Below are positions 1 to 5,024 of a stretch of 8,223 nucleotides of DNA, piece after piece. Source of the DNA: Thermococcus sp. (GTDB taxonomy: Archaea > Methanobacteriota_B > Thermococci > Thermococcales > Thermococcaceae). The stretch covers positions 1 through 8,223 of the forward strand of contig WAMH01000230.1 in the NCBI GenBank assembly GCA_015522395.1. The letters are read 5' to 3'. Each line of letters opens with the position of its first letter. Within the stretch, counting starts at the first letter, position 1. The notes under the pieces are model-generated. The model saw only the letters and a program-made list of their open reading frames with translations. It ran no database searches and was not told the origin of the DNA. Position numbers and translations under genes: made by a program.

Positions 1-1
1 G

Positions 2-826
2 ATAAGAAACATCCTCGCAGGGAAGGGGCGCGTGGGATTTCTGAGGGGAATATCAGTGGAGAGGGTAAGCATCGCGGGGGTGCAACTCAAACCTAGGGAG
101 GCCACCTTCGTTGACCTCTTGGACTTTCTGAACTCCTTGGGAAGAAAAGCCGGCAAAAAAGTCATCATAGCCTTCGATGAGGCCCAGTATTTAAGGTTCT
201 ACGGTTCACGGGGAGGAAAGGAACTTCTGGCGGCTGTAGCGTATGCCTATGACTCCCTTGAACACTTGGGTTTCGTTTTCACAGGCTCCGAAGTGGGTCT
301 TCTCCACGACTTCTTGGGTCTCGACGATTACTCCAGCCCGCTCTACGGGAGGATACACGAGGAAGTGGAGGTCAAGCCTTTCCGGAGGGAGCTTTCCAGG
401 GAGTTCCTCAGGAGGGGCTTTGGCGAGGTTGGTATGAGCGTCTCAGAGGAGGAAATAAAAGCGGCCGTTGAAGAACTCGATGGAATTCCCGGCTGGCTGG
501 TCGAGTTTGGCTTCCACTACTGGAAGAAGGGAAGCTTTGAGAAAGCCCTCGAGATGACCATGAGGAAAGCAGGGGCAGTCATCAGGGAAGAACTGAAAGA
601 GCTGGAAAAGAGGAGCGGGAGATACTCCCTCATACTCAGGGCGATAGCGATGGGGATAACCAGCTGGAGCATGATTAAGGAATACGTTGAGGCCAAAGCT
701 GGTCCCATAACCAATGCGAGACTGAGCGAACTTTTAAGAAACCTGGAAAAGATGGGGTGGATAACCAAGGAAAACGGAAAATACAGGATCATAGACCCCG
801 TTGTGGAAAAAGTGCTGAGGGAGTAG
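2..826 (+). CDS. Archaeal AAA+ ATPase (Arch_ATPase family) with C-terminal winged helix, 5'-truncated by window edge
   Basis: The reading frame is open from base 2 to a TAG stop at 824-826, so the gene begins outside the window. A GTG at 32 could be read as a start but is probably internal, because the product would lack a Walker A loop and the frame upstream continues with plausible residues. Counting from that GTG, Walker B is clear at residues 43-52 (KVIIAFDEAQ). A sensor-1-like strand (FVFTGSEVGLL) follows near 81-91, then the family hallmark SPLYGR near 102-107. The C-terminal 70 residues or so look like a winged helix-turn-helix that could bind DNA or a partner. Family members usually have about 350 residues, so roughly 80-90 N-terminal residues are missing. 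Such ATPases are abundant in Thermococcales and mostly have no known role. The gene converges on argS with 1 nt between stop codons. The family call is firm; the function is unknown. Confidence 0.85.
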   Translation: MRNILAGKGRVGFLRGISVERVSIAGVQLKPREATFVDLLDFLNSLGRKAGKKVIIAFDEAQYLRFYGSRGGKELLAAVAYAYDSLEHLGFVFTGSEVGLLHDFLGLDDYSSPLYGRIHEEVEVKPFRRELSREFLRRGFGEVGMSVSEEEIKAAVEELDGIPGWLVEFGFHYWKKGSFEKALEMTMRKAGAVIREELKELEKRSGRYSLILRAIAMGITSWSMIKEYVEAKAGPITNARLSELLRNLEKMGWITKENGKYRIIDPVVEKVLRE

Positions 827-827
827 C

Positions 828-2756
828 TCACATCCTCTCAGGAGCTTCGATACCAAGGAGTTCCAGGGCGTTCTTCAGAACCTGCTTTACCGCGAGCACG
901 AGGAGCAGCCTTTCCTCCACGATGCCCTCCTCGGCCTTGAGCACGGGATGGTCCATGTAGAACTTGTTGAAGAGCGAAGCGAGTTCGTTGGCGTACCAGG
1001 GAATGAGGTGTGGCTTGACGTCTTTTCCTGCCTGCTCCACAATCTCCGGGAACTTGGCGAGGAGCTTTATTAGCTCCCTCTCGCGGTTGGTGAGCTTCGA
1101 GAAGTCGGCCCTCTCGAGAAGGCCCTTCCAGTCCGTATCGATGCCCTTCTCCCCCGCTTTCCTGAGGATCGACGCGCAGCGCGCGTGGGCGTACTGGATG
1201 TAGGGTGCGCTCTCGCCCTCGAAGTTGAGAACGTCGTCCCAGCGGAAGGTGATTATCTTGTCGGGGCTGTACTTGACGAGGTTGAAGCGCACCGCTCCAA
1301 CTCCAACAGCTTCGGCAATGGTGTCCTTTTCCTCCTCGCTTAAGCTTGGGTTCTTCTGCTCGACTAATTCTCTCGCCCTCTGAACGGCCTCGTTGAGAAC
1401 CTCGTCCACGGTGAAGCCAACCCAGGTCCCCTTCCTGCCGGAGAAGGACCCCTCGGGCCTGACCACGTGCTCGTAGGCGAGGTGGTGGAAGTTCTCGGCC
1501 GAATCCTCGAAGCCGAGGAGCTGGAGGGCGTACTTTACCGCCATCTGCGGGTGCTTCTGCTCGGCCCCGATAACGTTGATTACTATATCCGCCCTTCCGA
1601 ACTTCCCGGGCATCTCCTCGCCATCGGGCGCGGTCGTCCAGGTCTCGTGGTTCTCCCGCTTATCCCAGGGCTTGTAGAGCATGTCCGCATTAACCTTGCC
1701 GAACTTCCAGAGGTGATAGGCTATGTCCTTGCCGGTGTATGTGGCGGTGCCGTCGCTTCTCTTGAGGACGAGGAAGGGGTTCTTCATGTCCGGGAAGAGC
1801 TTCCTGAGGTCCATCACGAAAGCACCCTTATATTTGCCCTCCTCGGCCCAGAAGAAGTTCTCGTTGGCCTCGATGAGTTCGTAGGCTTCTTTGAAGATCC
1901 CGCTCTTCATTATGTCGCTCTCCCAGCTGAGGAGGTCGTACGTGATACCCATTCTGTAGGTGGTCAGCATCTGGGCCTTAACAACCCTCTCGGCCAGCTT
2001 CCTGCCGGTTTCGGCTATCTCGTTGTCGCCCTCTTCCAGTTTCTTCATCAGCTCGCGGACTTCCTTATCGACATCGGGGTTCTTCTCAAGCTGCTTGTTT
2101 ACCTCGACGTAGAGCAGGCCCATGACGTGGTCTATGAAGTCCTCCTTGAGGCCCTTCTCACGGAGTTGGGCTTCGATGGCCTCAAATTTCTCTCTCATGT
2201 TGAGGTAGCCCCAGAGAACCTGCGCGAACTGAACGCCAAGGTCGTCTATGTAGTTCTGAACCTCAACGGTGTAGCCGAGCTTTCTCATTATCCTCGCCAT
2301 AGTGTCGCCCAAAACGGAGTTCCTCGCGTGCCCCATGTGGAGGGGCTTCGTCGGGTTAACCGAGGTGTGCTCAACGATGACCTTCTTTCCCTTTCCGATC
2401 TCGCTCTCGCCGTAGGAGGTGCCTTTTTCAAGTATCTCGGAAACCAGCTCCCTGCCAAAGCGGTCGTAATTGAGGTAGAAGTTTATGTAGCCGTTCACCG
2501 CTTTGACCTCTGCTATCTCCTCCGGAAGCCTCTCCCTAAGGCGCTCCACGATGTCCTCCGCTATGAGCTTCGGCGCCTTCCTGAAGACCCTCGCGAGCTG
2601 AAAGGAAACCGTCGTCGCGAAGTCGCCCAGCTCGATGCTTGGCGTTTCATCAAAGGTTATCTCGCCGCTCCATTCCTTACCCGCTTCTTTCAGCATCTCC
2701 TCAAGGGTTTCTCGAAGGATGAGCCTGACGCGCTCCTTAACCTCTCCATAGCTCAT
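828..2756 (-). CDS. argS: Arginyl-tRNA synthetase (class I, archaeal type)
   Basis: ArgS charges tRNA-Arg with arginine using ATP, in the cytoplasm. The product has 642 residues, a normal length for archaeal ArgS. An N-terminal additional domain (about 1-115) precedes the class I signature: EHTSVNPTKPLHMGHARN at about 129-146, with HMGH as the HIGH motif at 140-143. The catalytic core continues through IDDLGVQ near 170-176. A degenerate KMSKS-type loop, SGRKGTWV, lies at about 439-446, typical of ArgS enzymes that lack a canonical KMSKS. The C-terminal all-helical anticodon-binding domain starts around YIQYAHAR, and the protein ends with the usual ..PERM. The ATG at 2754-2756 is fixed as start by an in-frame TGA directly before it and by GGTGA at good spacing. 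A TATA box at 2787-2794 gives a short leader. The gene is divergent from the lipoate ligase gene and convergent with the ATPase gene. Confidence 0.97.
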   Translation of the reverse strand: MSYGEVKERVRLILRETLEEMLKEAGKEWSGEITFDETPSIELGDFATTVSFQLARVFRKAPKLIAEDIVERLRERLPEEIAEVKAVNGYINFYLNYDRFGRELVSEILEKGTSYGESEIGKGKKVIVEHTSVNPTKPLHMGHARNSVLGDTMARIMRKLGYTVEVQNYIDDLGVQFAQVLWGYLNMREKFEAIEAQLREKGLKEDFIDHVMGLLYVEVNKQLEKNPDVDKEVRELMKKLEEGDNEIAETGRKLAERVVKAQMLTTYRMGITYDLLSWESDIMKSGIFKEAYELIEANENFFWAEEGKYKGAFVMDLRKLFPDMKNPFLVLKRSDGTATYTGKDIAYHLWKFGKVNADMLYKPWDKRENHETWTTAPDGEEMPGKFGRADIVINVIGAEQKHPQMAVKYALQLLGFEDSAENFHHLAYEHVVRPEGSFSGRKGTWVGFTVDEVLNEAVQRARELVEQKNPSLSEEEKDTIAEAVGVGAVRFNLVKYSPDKIITFRWDDVLNFEGESAPYIQYAHARCASILRKAGEKGIDTDWKGLLERADFSKLTNRERELIKLLAKFPEIVEQAGKDVKPHLIPWYANELASLFNKFYMDHPVLKAEEGIVEERLLLVLAVKQVLKNALELLGIEAPERM

Positions 2757-2773
2757 TCACATCACCGCCCCCA

Positions 2774-2785
2774 GTTGGGCCCAAC
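2774..2785. promoter_or_regulatory. Perfect 12-bp palindrome GTTGGGCCCAAC beside the argS/lipoate ligase TATA box
   Basis: The bases read the same on both strands over all 12 positions, and symmetry breaks just outside (A at 2773, C at 2786). The palindrome abuts the TATA box. For argS it lies between TATA box and transcription start, a classic archaeal repressor position; for the opposite gene it lies where the BRE would be. A bound protein could therefore affect both genes. It does not match the GTTn3AAC consensus of SurR, and I do not recognise it as another known operator. It could be fortuitous. Confidence 0.45.
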
Positions 2786-2786
2786 C

Positions 2787-2794
2787 TTTAAAAA
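2787..2794. promoter_or_regulatory. Shared bidirectional TATA box, argS (-) and lipoate ligase C-domain gene (+)
   Basis: TTTAAAAA on the + strand is TTTTTAAA on the - strand. Its centre is 36 bases from the + start codon (2827) and 34 bases from the argS start (2756), the usual distance for Thermococcales genes with leaders near 10 nt. Purines directly upstream on the argS side (GGGAAG) make a good BRE; the + side BRE (CCAACC) is weaker. No second TATA box was seen in the 70-bp gap, so one element probably serves both directions. Confidence 0.65.
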
Positions 2795-2826
2795 CTTCCC
2801 CGCTTACTTCATAGGGGGGTGATGCC

Positions 2827-3105
2827 ATGAAGCACCACGTCGGGGAGCACAAAGCTAAGAAGGGGCTCATAAGGATAGAGTTCGACGAGGAGAACGGAAT
2901 AGCGGAGCACGTCAGAATAACTGGTGACTTTTTCGCCCATCCTGAGGAGGCCGTTCACGAGCTTGAAAAGAAGCTCGAGGGGCATAGGGTGGAAGAGCTT
3001 GAGGGCCTGATGGACGAGTTCTTCGCCATGAGGATGGATATAGAGATGCCCTACGTAAACGTCCAGGACTTTAAAATAGCGCTGAAGAACGCCCTCAAGG
3101 AGTGA
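2827..3105 (+). CDS. Lipoate-protein ligase C-terminal domain protein (stand-alone LplB/LplA-C type subunit)
   Basis: The 92-residue product resembles the small C-terminal domain of lipoate-protein ligase A (Lip_prot_lig_C). Key signs are a short basic N-terminus, the strand RIEFDEENGI (21-30), the hallmark VRITGDFF followed by P (about 29-39), and a helical stretch ending in an amphipathic C-terminus. In bacterial LplA this domain is fused to the catalytic part. In archaea such as Thermoplasma it is a separate polypeptide needed for lipoyl-AMP formation and transfer to E2 or GcvH proteins. No catalytic subunit lies in this window, so the partner must be encoded elsewhere. The ATG at 2827 has a strong GGGGGGTGAT ribosome binding site at 2814-2823 and a TATA box 36 bases upstream. 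The stop lies 4 nt before the SpoIIM-family start, so the two genes are probably co-transcribed. Family call good; biochemical role inferred. Confidence 0.85.
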   Translation: MKHHVGEHKAKKGLIRIEFDEENGIAEHVRITGDFFAHPEEAVHELEKKLEGHRVEELEGLMDEFFAMRMDIEMPYVNVQDFKIALKNALKE

Positions 3106-3109
3106 GATC

Positions 3110-3679
3110 ATGAAACACATGGACGACGGGGTTCCCTGGAGGGACTTCTGGCTCCTCCTTGCGGTTTTCCTGGCCTCTTCATTCGCGGGTTACGCCGCCG
3201 GTGTTCACAGTCCGGAGGGGGCTCTCCAGGCAGTAAGGCGCATCATGGAGCGCATGGGTCCCCTCTCTGATTCGAGCTTCCACAACTTCGTGAAGATATT
3301 CGTCAACAACTCCATGGTGGCGCTGCTGATGTTCCTCTCGGGGCTGTTCTTTGGCCTCGGACCGTGGTTCATAACTGCCTTCAACGGACTGGTGGTCGGC
3401 ATCGTGGTCTTTGTGGTCCATGATTTAAGGGGACTTCCCATGAACAGGGTGCTCCTGGCGCTTATCCCGCACGGAATAGTGGAGATACCCGCTTTTGCAA
3501 TAGCCGGCGTTGCCGGGATAACCTGGTACGTTGAGCTAGCAAAGGGAGAAGGAGAAGCGGCCGAAAGATTCAAAAAAGGTTTTGTAAAGGGCTTCAAGCT
3601 CTACCTTCTCTCAGTGGCGCTTCTCCTCGTTGCCGCCCTGATCGAAGCCTACATAACCCCCAAGGTTGCCGGCCTCTGA
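3110..3679 (+). CDS. SpoIIM-family (DUF95) integral membrane protein
   Basis: The 189-residue product is a membrane protein of the stage II sporulation protein M family (PF01944), widespread in non-sporulating archaea, where its role is unknown. Five hydrophobic segments are visible at about 12-31, 67-84, 88-105, 114-140 and 164-183. Family hallmarks are present: FVNNSMVALL (64-73, the NN motif), the SG..FGLGP turn, FNGLVVG (91-97) and PHGIVEIPAF (120-129), the most conserved stretch. A charged loop rich in Glu, Lys and Gly (about 144-162) precedes the last helix. The start at 3110 is preferred over ATG 3119 because AAGGAG at 3097-3102 is 7 nt away from it. The ribosome binding site lies inside the end of the upstream gene, consistent with an operon. 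Its last 69 bp overlap the end of the convergent DUF354 gene. No link to lipoylation is known. Confidence 0.88.
   Translation: MKHMDDGVPWRDFWLLLAVFLASSFAGYAAGVHSPEGALQAVRRIMERMGPLSDSSFHNFVKIFVNNSMVALLMFLSGLFFGLGPWFITAFNGLVVGIVVFVVHDLRGLPMNRVLLALIPHGIVEIPAFAIAGVAGITWYVELAKGEGEAAERFKKGFVKGFKLYLLSVALLLVAALIEAYITPKVAGL
3572..3577 (-). terminator. Possible T-run terminator of the DUF354 gene
   Basis: Six Ts on the minus strand lie 34 nt downstream of the DUF354 stop, inside the convergent SpoIIM gene. Thermococcales RNA polymerase often terminates at U-runs without a hairpin. A run of six is modest, and it could simply reflect the Lys codons on the + strand. Confidence 0.3.
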
Positions 3680-4741
3680 GCCTCCTTCAAGCCCTGCCAT
3701 GAACCTTCCGGATTCCTCGTAGGTCTCTATCTCCTCAAGGATGACATCCATCGGGTTCTCAAAGCCACCAACAACGGAGCGGATGTAGTTGCGGTAGCTC
3801 CCGTTCATCTCCATCATGCGCTCGGCCATAGTGGCAACCTTGACAGGGTCGGTGGAGTGGAACTCGACGCCCTTTTCCACGAGCCACCTTGTAACCGCGA
3901 GGAGCCTTCCCGGATAGGTGGATATCGTTGGCGTTCCGAGGGCTATCGCCTCCCTGTTCATGGTCCCACCGGCGCCTATCATGAGTTTGGCGTAGTAGAG
4001 AAGGCTGAGGCTGTCCAGTGGTCTCTCGGGCATTATAACGTTGTCGAACTTATCAAAGCGTGCCCTCTGCTCCTCCGTGCGCGGGAAGAGCACTATGGGA
4101 ACGTCGGGCAGTAGCGGAATGACGTCCTCAAGAATGCTCTTTTCGGGTCCGTTGAAGTAGTTTGCTTTTACGGGCTCGGTGCGCATCACTATGTAACCGT
4201 TCCCCCTGAGGCCAAGCTCGCGGAGAACCCTTTTATCAGGCACGAAGCCATATAGGTGGGCAAGCTCGGAAAAGCCGTTGACGGGCCTCATTCCGTTGGG
4301 GTCTGCGCCGCACTTGAGGAGGTCGTAGGCGTCTATGGCCTTTGGGAAGAGAAGGAGCTTTGTATATGGGAGGATGAGCTTGTTCTGGCCCACGGCGGTC
4401 TCGTTGTCGACGAAGCCGATAGAGGGGATCTGAAGACCGAAGGCGACGCGCGGTGCCTCCGCGGAGTGCTTGTAGAGGGCCAGGTCGGGCTTCTCCTCAA
4501 CGATGAGCTTGCTCAGCCTGCACATCCTCTCGGTCCCGGCTATGAGCTTCCCCTCCAGGGTGGCCCCACCGTGCCTGCCAACGACGTAGTAGTCAAAGCC
4601 GTACATGTCGAGTATTCCGGTGAGGCCGTCAAACTCCCTCGTGGTTATGAGAACCTCGTGACCGGCCTTCTCAAGCTCTCCGATTATACCCTTGAAGAAG
4701 TGAACGTGAGGTGCGTTCGTTATATCAACCCATACCTTCAT
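3611..4741 (-). CDS. DUF354 protein, GT-B/UDP-GlcNAc 2-epimerase-like fold; probable glycan-biosynthesis enzyme
   Basis: The product has 376 residues from the ATG at 4741. It starts with MKVWVDITNAPHVHFF, the N-terminal hallmark of DUF354 (PF04007), followed by GHEVLITTREFDG typical of the first Rossmann domain of GT-B proteins. In the second domain, GAGGTMNREAIALGTPTIST (about 255-275) is the signature nucleotide-sugar-binding region. No specific reaction is established for the family as far as I know. Position beside wecC-wecB suggests use or modification of a nucleotide sugar. An upstream GTG at 4765 would give 384 residues, but it lies only about 9 bases from the TATA box (4774-4780), upstream of the expected transcription start near 4752. 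ATG 4741 also has GGTGGG at good spacing. The last 22 residues, a Gly/Glu-rich tail, are encoded opposite the last helix of the SpoIIM gene. A T6 run on the minus strand 34 nt past the stop (3572-3577) may terminate it. Confidence 0.85.
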   Translation of the reverse strand: MKVWVDITNAPHVHFFKGIIGELEKAGHEVLITTREFDGLTGILDMYGFDYYVVGRHGGATLEGKLIAGTERMCRLSKLIVEEKPDLALYKHSAEAPRVAFGLQIPSIGFVDNETAVGQNKLILPYTKLLLFPKAIDAYDLLKCGADPNGMRPVNGFSELAHLYGFVPDKRVLRELGLRGNGYIVMRTEPVKANYFNGPEKSILEDVIPLLPDVPIVLFPRTEEQRARFDKFDNVIMPERPLDSLSLLYYAKLMIGAGGTMNREAIALGTPTISTYPGRLLAVTRWLVEKGVEFHSTDPVKVATMAERMMEMNGSYRNYIRSVVGGFENPMDVILEEIETYEESGRFMAGLEGGSEAGNLGGYVGFDQGGNEEKRH

Positions 4742-4773
4742 TCTACCCACCGTATCACTGGACACCTCTGTTC

Positions 4774-4780
4774 CATATAA
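4774..4780 (-). promoter_or_regulatory. TATA box of the DUF354 gene
   Basis: The minus strand reads TTATATG here, centred about 36 bases before the ATG at 4741. Expected transcription start is near 4752, giving a leader of about 10 nt that contains GGTGGG. The 13-mer CGTTTTTGGGAAA lies 3 bases upstream of it. Confidence 0.65.
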
Positions 4781-4783
4781 GGG

Positions 4784-4796
4784 TTTCCCAAAAACG
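4784..4796 (-). repeat. Promoter-proximal 13-mer, copy B (DUF354 promoter)
   Basis: The minus strand reads CGTTTTTGGGAAA, preceded by AC as in copy A. It ends 3 bases before the DUF354 TATA box. Including the two flanking bases, 13 of 15 positions match the copy upstream of the wecC TATA box. Confidence 0.55.
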
Positions 4797-4831
4797 GTTG
4801 TGAAATCCCCATTTTATCCCTTAGCGGTCCT

Positions 4832-4844
4832 CGTTTTGGGCAAA
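4832..4844 (+). repeat. Promoter-proximal 13-mer, copy C (orphan promoter)
   Basis: CGTTTTGGGCAAA matches the CGTTTTNNGNAAA pattern of the other two copies and ends 6 bases before the TTTATAA box at 4851. It is the most divergent copy. Confidence 0.4.
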
Positions 4845-4850
4845 AAAACG

Positions 4851-4857
4851 TTTATAA
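4851..4857 (+). promoter_or_regulatory. TATA-like box with BRE, no assigned gene
   Basis: TTTATAA preceded by an A-run (4842-4848) makes a good archaeal BRE plus TATA element on the + strand, with expected transcription start near 4876-4880. No convincing ORF follows: the first ATG (4918) is stopped after two codons. The reverse strand also reads as a TATA box (GTTATAAA), so it could instead be an upstream promoter for DUF354 with a long leader. It may equally be unused A/T-rich sequence. Confidence 0.35.
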
Positions 4858-4900
4858 CGATTTCCCTCACTGAAATTTGCTGTTCAAGCCATTATATCAA

Positions 4901-4964
4901 CGGAAGCGGAGTCTTCTATGCCCTAAAAAGACAGTTCTCATACACAACCACTGAAACGCTTCCG
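4901..4964. repeat. 8-bp perfect inverted repeat with 48-nt loop
   Basis: CGGAAGCG at 4901-4908 is the exact reverse complement of CGCTTCCG at 4957-4964. Pairing does not extend further either way. If transcribed from the orphan TATA box, the arms could close a long hairpin. On its own an 8-bp repeat in this span is weak evidence. Confidence 0.35.
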
Positions 4965-4969
4965 GAAAC

Positions 4970-4982
4970 CGTTTTCTGGAAA
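4970..4982 (+). repeat. Promoter-proximal 13-mer, copy A (wecC promoter)
   Basis: CGTTTTCTGGAAA, preceded by AC, ends 4 bases before the wecC TATA box. It also forms part of an imperfect 18-bp dyad at 4962-4979 in which 7 of 9 base pairs are symmetric. Confidence 0.55.
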
Positions 4983-4986
4983 AGGC

Positions 4987-4993
4987 TTTTATT
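4987..4993 (+). promoter_or_regulatory. TATA box of the wecC-wecB operon
   Basis: TTTTATT, preceded by the purine-rich GGAAAAGG (BRE-like), is centred 35 bases before the ATG at 5025. Expected transcription start is near 5015, which puts the GTG at 5016 at or beside the 5' end of the mRNA and leaves AAGGTGG (5013-5019) as ribosome binding site for the ATG. Confidence 0.6.
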
Positions 4994-5024
4994 GGGCCTT
5001 CCCAAGCCTTAGAAGGTGGATTCA

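Larger units (their letters stand above)
4742..5024. other. Divergent intergenic regulatory region between DUF354 gene and wecC
   Basis: These 283 bases separate the start codons of the DUF354 gene and wecC and are visibly richer in A/T than the genes. They hold a minus-strand TATA box for DUF354 (4774-4780), a plus-strand TATA box for wecC (4987-4993), a third strong TATA-like box with no assigned gene (4851-4857), three copies of a 13-mer, and an 8-bp inverted repeat. A 70-codon + strand frame (4800-5012) runs through it, but it spans the promoter elements, has no ribosome binding site and resembles nothing I know, so I do not call it a gene. Confidence 0.8.

Noticed and set aside
803..815. 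Minus-strand T5 run (CTTTTTCC) just past the argS stop as a terminator
   Set aside because: Only five Ts, and they come from Glu-Lys codons of the convergent ATPase gene. It may contribute to termination but cannot be separated from coding sequence.
1467..2822. 451-codon open frame on the + strand opposite argS
   Set aside because: It is the exact antisense of a certain ArgS gene. GC-rich third positions in ArgS keep the reverse frame open, the translation is Leu/Val-rich with no recognisable domain, and it has no promoter or ribosome binding site.
2809..3120. 103-codon minus-strand frame opposite the lipoate ligase domain gene
   Set aside because: The + strand product matches a known family and has promoter and ribosome binding site; the reverse frame has neither.
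4256..4780. 174-codon + strand frame opposite the DUF354 gene
   Set aside because: It is a shadow of a clear DUF354 coding sequence and crosses that gene's own promoter.
4800..5012. 70-codon + strand frame in the DUF354/wecC spacer
   Set aside because: It begins at a GTG with no ribosome binding site, runs through two TATA-like boxes and the 13-mer repeats, and its translation resembles nothing recognisable. The region reads as regulatory DNA.
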